Assembly (NCBI RefSeq): GCF_025971945.1 | Contig: NZ_JAPDHW010000007.1 | Span: forward strand, 1-64,000 | Length of the DNA: 64,000 bases | Direction of reading: 5' to 3' | DNA from: Chryseobacterium kimseyorum | Lineage (GTDB): Bacteria > Bacteroidota > Bacteroidia > Flavobacteriales > Weeksellaceae | Shown here: positions 51,396 to 60,379 of the stretch, one piece after another | Numbering within the stretch: position 1 is the stretch's first letter | How the letters are laid out: every line of letters starts with the position of its first letter | Translations under genes and position numbers: made by a program | Notes under the pieces: model-generated | What the model saw: the letters and a program-made list of their open reading frames with translations, nothing else | Databases searched by the model: none | Told to the model about the DNA's origin: nothing

Positions 51396-51506
51396 GATGT
51401 CTTGGCTGAGAGAAATCGAAGATCCGACGAAGTCAAACGCCTTTACGAACCGAAAATATGCAGAACAATAGTGAAGGAAATCTTTGCGTCCTTTGCGTTA
51501 AATAAA
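51396..51506. repeat. 'Ctttgcgt' intergenic repeat family, copy 3 (upstream of flotillin gene)
   Basis: CTTGGCTGAGAGAAATCGAAG, ATCCGACGAAGTCAAACGCC, AAAATATGCAGAACA, and ATCTTTGCGTCCTTTGCGTT. Confidence 0.82.
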
Positions 51507-51541
51507 TTAAAAACACATTTAAACAAATAAACTATAAAAAT

Positions 51542-53551
51542 ATGAATACACCTTTGATTGTTGGGATTGTTGTCACAGTGATAGCATCTCTCGGATTGAT
51601 TTTCTGGATTTTATCGATGTATAAAAAGACCGTTCAGGGAATCGTAATTTTAAGAACGGGATATGGAGGAACCAAAGTTTTCTTCAATGCCGGAATTGTA
51701 ATTCCGGTAATCCACAGAATGGAATCGATGGATATTTCGGTTAAAAAACTGGAAATCGCCAGAGAAGGAAAAGCAGGTTTGATCTGTAAAGATAATATGA
51801 GAGCCGATATTCAGGTGGCTTTCTTTATCCGAGTGAATAAATCGGCAGATGATATTGTAAATGTAGGACAGACGATTGGTTGCCAGAGAGCGTCTGACAT
51901 CAATACTTTGAGAGAATTATTTGAGGCGAAATTTTCTGAAGCGCTGAAAACAGTAGGTAAAAAGTTTGAATTTATCGAACTCTACGAAGCGAGAAGCGAA
52001 TTCCGTCAGGAAATTTTACATATTATCGGAACCGATCTGAACGGATATGTTTTGGATGACTGCGCGATCGATTATCTGGAGCAGACGAAGATTGAAAATT
52101 TAGATAAAGACAATATTTTAGATTCTGAAGGGATTAAGAAAATCACTGAACTGACGGCTACTCAGAATATCAAAGCCAATCAGGTTCGCAGAGATGAAGA
52201 AAAAACGATCACCAAGCAGAATGTGGAAGCCCGTGAAGCAATTTTAGAACTGGAAAAACAGCTGGCTGAGAAAGAAGAATCTCAAAAAAGAGAAGTAGCC
52301 AATATTAAAGCACGTGAAAATGCTGAAATTCTAAAGGTTGATGAAGAAGAGCGTCTGAAATATGAAACTGTGCGCATTGCGACTGAAGAAAAATTGCAGA
52401 TTGCTGAAGAAAATAAGCAAAGACAGGTTGTGATCGCTTCTAAAAATAAAGAACGTGCTGATTTGGTTGAAACGGAAAGAGTGCAGAAAGATAAAATGCT
52501 TGAAGCAACTGAAAGAGAAAGAATTGTTTCGCTGGCTCAGATTGAAAAAGAAAAAGCCATCGAACTCGAGAAGAAAAATATTCAGGATGCCATCCGTGAG
52601 CGTTTGATTATGGAGAAGACAGTTGTTGAAGAGCAGCAGACAATTAAAGATTTGGAAGCCTTCAAAACGGCTGACAGAACCAAGCAGGTTGAAATTACTT
52701 TGGCAACTCAGGAAGCAGAAAAGAAATTGATTCAGGAAACCAGAGCAGCGGAATCGAGAAAATTATCTGCAGAAAAAGATGCTCAGAAATATGTGATTGA
52801 AGCTCAGGCGAAAAGAGATGCGGCAGAAAAAGAAGCGGAAGCGCGTAAAATTATCGCTGACGCAAAAGCGAAAGAAGAAGCAACAGTTGGTTTGTCTGAG
52901 GCTCAGGTTCTTCACGCTAAAGCCGACGCAGCCGAAAGACAGGGAATTGTAGAATCAATTGTTATCGAGAAAAAAGCGGAAGCAGAAAGAAAAGAAGGAG
53001 TTGCTCAGGCTGAAGTAATCAAAGAAAAGGCGTTTGCAGAAGCAGCCGGAATCACCGAGAAAGCAGAAGCGATGAAAAAGCTGAACGATGCAGGAAAAGA
53101 TCACGAAGAATTCAGACTGACTTTAGCAAAAGAAAAAGAAGTGGAACTGGCGCATATTTCCATCCAGAAAGATATTGCACAGGCTCAGGCTGGAGTTTTG
53201 GCGGAAGCGTTCAAATCTGCTAAAATTGATATCGTTGGAGGTGACAACACCTTCTTTGACAATGTGGTTCGTCAGGTTTCAGCCGGTAAAGGTTTAGATA
53301 AATTCATCAGCCACAGTGAAAATGCTACATTGGTAAAAGAAAATCTTTTAGGCGATGGCGAAAATATCATAAGAAAAGTAATGGGAATGGTTGATAAATA
53401 CAATATCTCTTCCGAAGACATCAAAAACATGAGCATCGCAAGTCTGATCTTCAAACTGAACGGCGTTGCCGACCAACAGGAAAAAGGTCTCTTGTCAAGA
53501 GCAATGGATATGGCAAAAAACCTCGGTATCGAACAGAAACCAATCAGATAA
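51542..53551 (+). CDS. Flotillin family protein (YqiK-like)
   Basis: A 669-residue flotillin. An N-terminal membrane helix (LIVGIVVTVIASLGLIFWIL) precedes the SPFH domain (residues ~30-200, with 'TGYGGTKVFFNAGIVIPVIH', 'DNMRADIQVAFFIRVNKSAD' and 'LNGYVLDDCAIDYLEQTKIE'). Then comes a coiled coil of about 330 residues rich in Glu/Lys/Ala, and a C-terminal flotillin tail ('AGVLAEAFKSAKIDIVGGDN'). It forms large membrane rings/scaffolds. With the OB-fold gene before and the giant AAA+ gene after, it makes a conserved-looking trio. It has its own repeat-containing leader and a terminator. Confidence 0.92.
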   Translation: MNTPLIVGIVVTVIASLGLIFWILSMYKKTVQGIVILRTGYGGTKVFFNAGIVIPVIHRMESMDISVKKLEIAREGKAGLICKDNMRADIQVAFFIRVNKSADDIVNVGQTIGCQRASDINTLRELFEAKFSEALKTVGKKFEFIELYEARSEFRQEILHIIGTDLNGYVLDDCAIDYLEQTKIENLDKDNILDSEGIKKITELTATQNIKANQVRRDEEKTITKQNVEAREAILELEKQLAEKEESQKREVANIKARENAEILKVDEEERLKYETVRIATEEKLQIAEENKQRQVVIASKNKERADLVETERVQKDKMLEATERERIVSLAQIEKEKAIELEKKNIQDAIRERLIMEKTVVEEQQTIKDLEAFKTADRTKQVEITLATQEAEKKLIQETRAAESRKLSAEKDAQKYVIEAQAKRDAAEKEAEARKIIADAKAKEEATVGLSEAQVLHAKADAAERQGIVESIVIEKKAEAERKEGVAQAEVIKEKAFAEAAGITEKAEAMKKLNDAGKDHEEFRLTLAKEKEVELAHISIQKDIAQAQAGVLAEAFKSAKIDIVGGDNTFFDNVVRQVSAGKGLDKFISHSENATLVKENLLGDGENIIRKVMGMVDKYNISSEDIKNMSIASLIFKLNGVADQQEKGLLSRAMDMAKNLGIEQKPIR

Positions 53552-53580
53552 AAACCTAAAAAAAATATTTTGATTTACTG

Positions 53581-53635
53581 AAAAAGTCCCGAAGGGACGG
53601 CTTAACAAAGGATAGGATGTAATCCTATCAAAAAA
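53581..53635. repeat. Paired-hairpin intergenic repeat
   Basis: AAAAAGTCCCGAAGGGACGG plus GATAGGATGTAATCCTATC: two adjacent hairpins, same family as 47809-47866. Confidence 0.75.
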
Positions 53636-53857
53636 TTAACAACAAAACAGTAACTATTTTATATTGTAAAACTCTCAATGTGTAATTTTTCGATGATGCT
53701 TTGAGAGTTTTTTAAAGTCTGCTTAAATGATTGTAAATCAAAATTTTAATGGAATTTTTTTACCCCAACCCTAAAGGGTGAAAAATACCAGTAAAATTAA
53801 GCAAAATGACTCTCTTATCATTTGGCTTTAGCCAAAACTTATTTTCAACAATTTAAT

Positions 53858-53930
53858 CAAAGCTTTGCTGAGTGAAATCATATTCGACGAAGTCAAACGC
53901 CTTTACGAAAGAAAAATATACATAATATTT
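53858..53930. repeat. 'Ctttgcgt' intergenic repeat family, copy 4, 3' truncated (upstream of AAA+ gene)
   Basis: AAAGCTTTGCTGAGTGAAATC, ATTCGACGAAGTCAAACGCC, CTTTACGAAAGAAAAATATAC. The final CTTTGCG doublet is missing. Confidence 0.78.
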
Positions 53931-53995
53931 TCAAAAACATAACAGAATGATGTTGACATCAAACATCCATCATCATTCATCAAACATTAAAACCT

Positions 53996-56900
53996 ATGTC
54001 AGAAAAATTAAATTCAGGGACATACGAAATAATTCAAAGCCGTCTGAATGAGCAGAAAAACGACCTCATTCAAAGGCTTCAGAAGCTGAACGAAAACCGT
54101 AAAGAAATTTTCGGGGGCGTAGATTTTTCTCTCATTGCGAATGAAAGAATTTCTACCGAACACAACTGCGTCGCCAAAGATATTTTTTCACTGAAAAACA
54201 CGTTGATTTTCGGATCAAATGCGCATTTGGGTTTGCAGAGCGAAATTAATATTACAGATGTTTTCTCAATTTACACGATCAATAACGACCGTTTTGAACC
54301 TCGTGATTTATCGCTGATCAATGATGAAATCTTCGTTGAAGAGTTCAAAAATTTGTATAAATATTACCGAAACACCTTCTTTGCACGTTTTCATTTTACC
54401 GAAAACTATCTGTACATGGTTTTCCAGCTGTCTGAAAGTACATCAGATATCAAGGCTTTCAAATGGCTGATCAAAGAAGATCAGTTGGTGTATGTGGATT
54501 CCAGAAGTGCTTCGGAGGTGACATATCCGCCACAACATGTTTTTGCGTGGACGAAAGCGACTAGGGATATGCAGCGCAGCGGAAAATTTCCGCACGTTTC
54601 TCTGGCAGATAAAGTTTTTGTGGAATCGATTGGTGGAGATATTACCATTAAAATCGAGGACAATACCGACACGGGAAAAGGAATTTACTCCGAGGATGTT
54701 ATCCATAAAGATCAGAATCTCGATGATGCTGAAATTCACTTCTGTGATCTTGATAATTTGGTTTTATTTAAAATTAAACCATATCAGGAAACGGAAAGAT
54801 ATTTCATTTACAATCATAAAGAAAAAATCGTTTCGCGTGTTGATACCTTGAAACATTCGGCGGTTTTGCTTCCGGAAAATCAAGGTGTGCTATTTTCCAA
54901 TGGGTACGCTTTACAGACTGGAGGTCTAAAAGTAATCTCTCAGGATTCAAACCGTCTTCATTATCTGAAAACGATTTCTGAACCGAACGGCGAAAATTTT
55001 ATGTACGTTTTTTATGATGATAAAACCAATAATTATCAGCTGATTTCGTACAATATCATTACGCAGACCATCGAAACGCCGATCCGTTGCAGCGGATATT
55101 CCATTTTAAATGATGGAAAGCTGATTTATTTAAGAGAAAGTGTAGAAACGACGAAACATCATTTAGCTCAAATCTGGCAAACGCCCTACGCAAAAGAATT
55201 GCTGCCGAATACTGAGAAATCTGACACACTCATCTACAAAATCGGGAACAAAGATATCGTAAGAGTGATGGCGGAAACTCAGGAACTGATTACTTTACTC
55301 AACAAAGAAGATTCCTACAGCGGGCTGTACGATGATATTGTTAAGCTTTCCACAACGATTTTAGATGCGTATTATTTTCTTGGTGATGATGAGGTCGAAA
55401 ACCTTGATCAGCCTTTAAAGGAAATTCGAAGCATTGCCCATTCCGCGATCAACGAGTTTGAAAAAGTGGTCGAACAGAAGAAAAATACCGCAGAAGCTGT
55501 TGAGAAAATCAAAATTGCCTGTGAGAAAATTCTGGATAATACCAAAAGGATTCATTATTCTGAACTGACTGAATATATCGATATGCTTTCACAAATCCGG
55601 GCGCTGCGTGGCGAAATTACTGGAGCGAGAGATCTGAAATATGTCGATGTTAAAATTTTCGATGCCTTAGATCAGTCACTGGCGGCAAGATCAGAAGAAC
55701 TTTCCGGTGCTTGTGTCAATTTTCTGCTGCAGGAAAATTCTCTGTCCCCTTACGAAACCAGAGCGCAGTCCATTTCAGAAAATATTATCAATTTACAGAA
55801 AGCAATTGATGCTAAAACGATTGAAGAAGAAATCACGAATTTGTCTTCACAGCTCGAGCTTTTGGTGGATATTGTCAATAATTTAAAAATTGAAGATACT
55901 TCGCAATCAACGCAGATTATTGAAAATATCTCGGTGATCTTTGCAAGATTAAATCAGGAGCGACTGGAATTGTCGAAAAGAAAAAGAGAAATTTCCGGTA
56001 AAGAATTGTCCGCTGATTTTCAGGCGCAAATGACATTGTTTGACCAATCCGTGATAAATTTTCTCGAACTTTCGCAAGCTCCGGAAAAATGCGATGAATA
56101 TCTGACCAAACTATCCATTCAGCTCGAAGAAATGGAAACCAAATTCATTGATTTTGATGAGTTTATCCAAAAAATCGGCGAGAAAAGAGAAGAAGCATAC
56201 GGTCATTTTCAAAACAAAAGAGTTCAGCTCACGGAATCTCGTAACAAGAGAACGCAGAATTTATATGATTCGGCAAAAAGAATTTTGCAGTCCGTAAAAA
56301 CAAAAACCGAATCCTTTGATGCTGAAAATGAGATCAACGGCTATTTTGCGACCGATCTTATGGTGGAAAAGGTTCGTGATATTTCCCGACAGCTGATGGA
56401 TATGGAAGATTCTGCCAAGGCGGAAGAAATTCAGACCCTGTTGAAAACTTCGCAGCAGGAAGCAGTCAGAAAGCTTAAGGATAAGAAAGAAATTTACGCA
56501 GACGGCGACAATGTGATCGCATTGGGTGATTATAAATTTGCGGTCAACCGTCAGAAATTAGATCTGACTTTGGTGCTCAGGAATGCTCAGTACTATTATC
56601 ATTTAACCGGAACTGGATTTTATGAGCCTCTGAATTTTGATGCGGTTGCAGATTACAAAGACGTGTGGAATCAGGAATATATTTCGGAAAATTCTCAGGT
56701 AAAACGTTTTGAATATTTAGCCTGGAATATTTTCTCAAAAAATAAAAACATCAACACTGAAGAACAAAACCGGAATGCGATCCAGCAGTTTATGACTGAG
56801 CATTTTGGTGAAGGTTTGGTGAAAGGAATTCATGATGAAGATGCTTTAACGATTGTTTCAAAACTTCAGCAGATGCATAATGAATTGGGACTGATGCAGT

Positions 56901-58807
56901 TTACGCCATCTGAAAGAGCCTTGGCGCAATTGTTCTGGTATTTTTTGAATCAGGAAAGAAAAGAATATTATCAGAAACAGTTTGAAGCGGCCAATTTAAT
57001 TTCTAAATCTTTTGTAACTGATCAGGGTTTTCAACATCTCAACGATGAGCTTTCAAATGAGATCAGGTCTTTTGCACAAAGTAATCATCTTTTTGCTGAG
57101 GTCAATGATTTCAATGCTGCCATTTATTTAAAGAGAGAAAGTAAATCAGCGTTTGTTGTTTCTGAAAAGGCGGCTCTGCTGTTCGAATCATTTTTAAAAG
57201 ATTTAAAGGACAAAGGAAAGGATCTTGAATTCATCGATCAGCTGAATGCATTAAAAAATTATCCATCAGCGTGCTTTTCAATCGCAGAAAGTGCTTTAAA
57301 TGCATTCTTATTAAATTCAGAAATGAATTTTGAAGAGGATGTGAAAAAAGAAGTCGCAGTCTTTTTTGTAACCCAGCAATTCAACACTGAAAATATTCTT
57401 CATGTCACATATGAAGCGGATTTAAAAGGTTTGAAATCATTAGAAAAAGACCTCGATTATCATTTAAATTATTATGAATTCAGTTCACGCCTGTCCAATT
57501 TCACTGAAGTGGTTGTTCCGAAATACAAACAGTTGCAGGAATTGAAAGCGAAATGGGTGAGCGATAAAAAGAAAAGTCTGAAAATTGATACGTTCAAATC
57601 TCAGGTTTTAAGCTCTTTTGTAAGAAATAAATTGATTAATGATGTTTATTTTCCTCTGATTGGAGCGAATTTAGCCAAGCAATTGGGAACAGTTGGAAAC
57701 GACAAGCGCACCGACAGAATGGGAATGTTGCTTCTTGTTTCGCCGCCCGGTTACGGAAAAACCACGTTGATGGAATACATGGCAGACCGAATGGGATTGG
57801 TTTTCATGAAGATCAACGGTCCGTCAATTGGTCATGATATTGTTTCCACAGATCCGAATGAGGCTAAGAATGCCGGCGCAAAACAGGAATTGGAAAAACT
57901 GAATTTAGCTCTGGAAATGGGCGACAACGTAATGTTGTACCTTGATGATATCCAGCATTGCAATCCTGAGTTTTTACAGAAATTCATTTCTTTAGCTGAC
58001 GGACAAAGAAAAATTGAAGGAATTTATAACGGTGAAAGTAAAACCTATGATTTAAGGTCAAAACGTTTCTGTCTCGTCATGGCAGGAAATCCGTACACGG
58101 AAAGTGGCGAGAAATTCAAAATTCCGGATATGTTGGCGAACCGTTCGGATACTTATAATTTGGGTGAAATTTCTGGCAGCAAAACGGAATTATTTGATTT
58201 GAGTTTAATTGAAAATGCCCTGATGTCAAACGATTATCTCACCCGACTGACCAATCAGGGAATGGAAAATCTTTACAGTCTGTACAACAGCATTCAAACC
58301 AATTCTCCGAATGTTGATCTGGCAGGAAATTTCAGTTCGAATGAAATTTCAGATTTCAGAAAGGTTCTTGAAAATACTTTGAAGGTTAGAGATATCGTTC
58401 TGAAAGTCAATAAACAGTACATCGCTTCTGCAGCAATGGCCGATGATTATAGAAACGAGCCGTCCTTTAAATTGCAGGGTTCGTATCGGAATATGAATAA
58501 ATTGATTTCAAATATTCAGCCGATTTTAAAGGAAGATGAGGTAACGCAGATTGTTTTAAATCATTATCAGAATGAATCGCAGACGCTGACCACCGGAGCA
58601 GAATCGAATATGTTGAAATTAAAGGAACTGATGAATCTGATTTCTGAAGATGAAAAAAAACGTTGGGAAGAGATCAAGAAAACTTTTGTCAAAAATAAAA
58701 TGATCAAAGGCTTAGGTGAAAATGATCGAATGACGCAGATTGTGGCTTTGCTGGCTCAGTTTAGCGAAGGTCTGGATGGGATTAAAGATGTTTTGAAGAA
58801 AGATTAG
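53996..58807 (+). CDS. Giant AAA+ ATPase, partner of flotillin ('DNA repair ATPase' type)
   Basis: A 1603-residue soluble protein. The N-terminal ~450 residues are beta-rich and may form a propeller-like domain (e.g. 'FHFTENYLYMVFQLSESTSD', 'ENFMYVFYDDKTNNYQLISY'). Residues ~470-830 are long coiled-coil helices, followed by an alpha/beta part. The AAA+ core has Walker A LLVSPPGYGKTTLMEYMA near residue 1250, Walker B NVMLYLDDIQHC near 1315, and MAGNPYTES as sensor region. Homologs are annotated as DNA repair ATPases without biochemical support, and lie next to flotillin/OB-fold genes as here. A role as membrane-docked remodeller of nucleic-acid complexes is inferred. Confidence 0.85.
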   Translation: MSEKLNSGTYEIIQSRLNEQKNDLIQRLQKLNENRKEIFGGVDFSLIANERISTEHNCVAKDIFSLKNTLIFGSNAHLGLQSEINITDVFSIYTINNDRFEPRDLSLINDEIFVEEFKNLYKYYRNTFFARFHFTENYLYMVFQLSESTSDIKAFKWLIKEDQLVYVDSRSASEVTYPPQHVFAWTKATRDMQRSGKFPHVSLADKVFVESIGGDITIKIEDNTDTGKGIYSEDVIHKDQNLDDAEIHFCDLDNLVLFKIKPYQETERYFIYNHKEKIVSRVDTLKHSAVLLPENQGVLFSNGYALQTGGLKVISQDSNRLHYLKTISEPNGENFMYVFYDDKTNNYQLISYNIITQTIETPIRCSGYSILNDGKLIYLRESVETTKHHLAQIWQTPYAKELLPNTEKSDTLIYKIGNKDIVRVMAETQELITLLNKEDSYSGLYDDIVKLSTTILDAYYFLGDDEVENLDQPLKEIRSIAHSAINEFEKVVEQKKNTAEAVEKIKIACEKILDNTKRIHYSELTEYIDMLSQIRALRGEITGARDLKYVDVKIFDALDQSLAARSEELSGACVNFLLQENSLSPYETRAQSISENIINLQKAIDAKTIEEEITNLSSQLELLVDIVNNLKIEDTSQSTQIIENISVIFARLNQERLELSKRKREISGKELSADFQAQMTLFDQSVINFLELSQAPEKCDEYLTKLSIQLEEMETKFIDFDEFIQKIGEKREEAYGHFQNKRVQLTESRNKRTQNLYDSAKRILQSVKTKTESFDAENEINGYFATDLMVEKVRDISRQLMDMEDSAKAEEIQTLLKTSQQEAVRKLKDKKEIYADGDNVIALGDYKFAVNRQKLDLTLVLRNAQYYYHLTGTGFYEPLNFDAVADYKDVWNQEYISENSQVKRFEYLAWNIFSKNKNINTEEQNRNAIQQFMTEHFGEGLVKGIHDEDALTIVSKLQQMHNELGLMQFTPSERALAQLFWYFLNQERKEYYQKQFEAANLISKSFVTDQGFQHLNDELSNEIRSFAQSNHLFAEVNDFNAAIYLKRESKSAFVVSEKAALLFESFLKDLKDKGKDLEFIDQLNALKNYPSACFSIAESALNAFLLNSEMNFEEDVKKEVAVFFVTQQFNTENILHVTYEADLKGLKSLEKDLDYHLNYYEFSSRLSNFTEVVVPKYKQLQELKAKWVSDKKKSLKIDTFKSQVLSSFVRNKLINDVYFPLIGANLAKQLGTVGNDKRTDRMGMLLLVSPPGYGKTTLMEYMADRMGLVFMKINGPSIGHDIVSTDPNEAKNAGAKQELEKLNLALEMGDNVMLYLDDIQHCNPEFLQKFISLADGQRKIEGIYNGESKTYDLRSKRFCLVMAGNPYTESGEKFKIPDMLANRSDTYNLGEISGSKTELFDLSLIENALMSNDYLTRLTNQGMENLYSLYNSIQTNSPNVDLAGNFSSNEISDFRKVLENTLKVRDIVLKVNKQYIASAAMADDYRNEPSFKLQGSYRNMNKLISNIQPILKEDEVTQIVLNHYQNESQTLTTGAESNMLKLKELMNLISEDEKKRWEEIKKTFVKNKMIKGLGENDRMTQIVALLAQFSEGLDGIKDVLKKD

Positions 58808-58820
58808 AGCGATATATTGC

Positions 58821-58850
58821 AAAAAAAATGCTGCGGTTACCGCAGCATTT
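58821..58850 (-). terminator. Terminator of the HTH gene pair (minus strand)
   Basis: 11-bp stem AAATGCTGCGG (58826-58836)/CCGCAGCATTT (58840-58850) with TTA loop; on the minus strand it is followed by TTTTT. It may also stop plus-strand transcription of the AAA+ gene. Confidence 0.88.
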
Positions 58851-58860
58851 CCTGTTTTAT

Positions 58861-59193
58861 TTATTGAATATCGTCTTCGCAGATTTTCTTCCATTTTGCA
58901 ATGGTTGTTCTGCTGATTTTATATTTTTTTGAAATATAATTGCTCGAGAATCCGTGTTGCTTTTGATACATTAAGATCTTCAGCATCGTTTCTCTGTCGT
59001 ACGTTCTCAGCTTCTGGTTGTTTTCTAAACTTTCTTTCGACTGTTTGAAAAGTTTTTCGTTAAACTTAATCACCTCGTCGCTGGTGTTAAGATTCTGAAG
59101 AAGCTCCGTGACTTTTACGTCTTTCAATTTTTCTGGATATTCTGCCTGCAGAAGATCGTGATAAATTTTGCTGTAATTAGGTCTCATTTTCAT
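58861..59193 (-). CDS. HTH protein, Flavobacteria-type paired regulator (second gene)
   Basis: About 110 residues from ATG 59193; the frame can start up to 59235, overlapping the neighbour. The C-terminal half holds a homeodomain-like/Tnp8-type HTH: YDRETMLKILMYQKQHGFSS followed by ISKKYKISRTTIAKWKKICE. The N-terminal part is helical and charged. It is paired with a second HTH protein gene just upstream. Such pairs are frequent in Chryseobacterium and are usually annotated as transposase-like, but no catalytic residues (DDE, HUH) are seen, so a DNA-binding regulator is more likely. Confidence 0.68.
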   Translation of the reverse strand: MKMRPNYSKIYHDLLQAEYPEKLKDVKVTELLQNLNTSDEVIKFNEKLFKQSKESLENNQKLRTYDRETMLKILMYQKQHGFSSNYISKKYKISRTTIAKWKKICEDDIQ

Positions 59194-59210
59194 ATAATAA
59201 ATTTTGGTGG

Positions 59211-59630
59211 TTACGATTGCTTTTTCTGCAGCCATCGGTGAAGTGTACTCTTTGGGATCGAGTATTCTTTGATGACGTCTGCCTGCGTCATTTCTCCGGA
59301 TTCTATTTGTTTAAGAATAAAATCTTTGATTTCCTGAGTGTAAATATTTTTTCTGAACTGTGGTGCTTTGTCGGATTTTTCTTTTCTTTTATTCACTGCT
59401 GATGGCGGCGCATACAAAATCAAATGGGAGCTGTACAATCTAAAAAAGTCATACTCCAGCAATTTAGACCATCGCAAAAGAATGTCTGTGTCTATCGATT
59501 TGCTCGCGTAAACGTTCTCTACAAACTCCTCGTCTTTACCCAAAAAATTACATATTCTTTCGATTGTAATTTCGTTGTGATCTACAAGTTCTTTGATCGA
59601 CTGACCTATATGTATTACTTTGTATAACAT
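59211..59630 (-). CDS. HTH protein, Flavobacteria-type paired regulator (first gene)
   Basis: About 139 residues from ATG 59630 (MLYKVIHIGQSIKELVDHNE). The N-terminal ~60 residues resemble an XRE-like helical domain ('ITIERICNFLGKDEEFVENV', 'SIDTDILLRWSKLLEYDFFR'). The C-terminal part is a homeodomain-like HTH: IYTQEIKDFILKQIESGEMT followed by DVIKEYSIPKSTLHRWLQKK. Two DNA-binding domains in one small protein suggest a transcription factor. It is co-directional with the second HTH gene and probably the first gene of the pair. Confidence 0.72.
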   Translation of the reverse strand: MLYKVIHIGQSIKELVDHNEITIERICNFLGKDEEFVENVYASKSIDTDILLRWSKLLEYDFFRLYSSHLILYAPPSAVNKRKEKSDKAPQFRKNIYTQEIKDFILKQIESGEMTQADVIKEYSIPKSTLHRWLQKKQS

Positions 59631-60379
59631 TTTTAAATAATGGTTTATTTTTAAATATTTCTCCAATAATCAGTAACTGATAGGTATTTGCGTTTTTTCG
59701 AAGCTTTGAAAAAAAACTTCAGCGGAAATCTACAAAGGGTAGATAGCATGAGATGATCTGTTGAAAACTTGTACTGTTCTAAAAGTCAATTTATTATAAT
59801 TGGTTTTAAATGTCTATGTCTGTTTTCTAGTTCGTCATCTCGATTATTCAAAGGCGAGGGGAGTTCTCTGAATAATCAGGTAATTATTTTAAAATTTAAT
59901 GATTGGAATTTTGCCGTTTTTCCCGTGTTAATGAATAATACAGACTATATTTTCATTTGAGATTCCGAAGATTCTAATCGGTTTATTTTAAAAACTAACT
60001 TATTAACTCTTCAAAATTAAACAAAAAAAGCCAATTAAACACCAAATTTTACATTTAATTATTATTAACAATAATTAATTTATGTTGATGATTAAAAGGT
60101 AATAAAAGTGGTTACACTTATTATATTGCAAGTAATTTGATGGTTACTTTAAGATATTCAATAAGATACATTCATTTGTTTGTCAAAAATTCTTCCTCCA
60201 TAAAGATTGTATACTTTATTCATAGTATTTACCTTTGGCAAATGAAAAATTGAGTCTGTTTAGTGAAATAATTATTCTTAAAACATTTTTATTCATCTTT
60301 GATAGTTCGAATTTAATTGTAAATAAATTTTTTCTGTTTTTATTATAAAATTCATAATTGTCTGCTTTAAAGCTTCCCA
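59631..60379. other. Long AT-rich non-coding region between HTH pair and SulP gene
   Basis: No credible gene in 749 bp; reading frames are short and of random AT-rich composition. It must hold the promoters of the HTH pair (left) and the SulP gene (right). A near-match CATCTTTG lies near 60293-60300. Confidence 0.5.

Larger units (their letters stand above)
53552..53995. other. Intergenic region with terminator and two repeats
   Basis: Holds a terminator-like hairpin (AAACTCTCAA 53669-53678 with TTGAGAGTTT 53701-53710, then Ts), the paired-hairpin repeat at 53581 and the truncated 'ctttgcgt' repeat at 53858. No gene. Confidence 0.65.

Noticed and set aside
59769..59960. Plus-strand 63-codon frame in the long gap before the SulP gene
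   Set aside because: Composition is that of random AT-rich sequence and no promoter or start context supports it.
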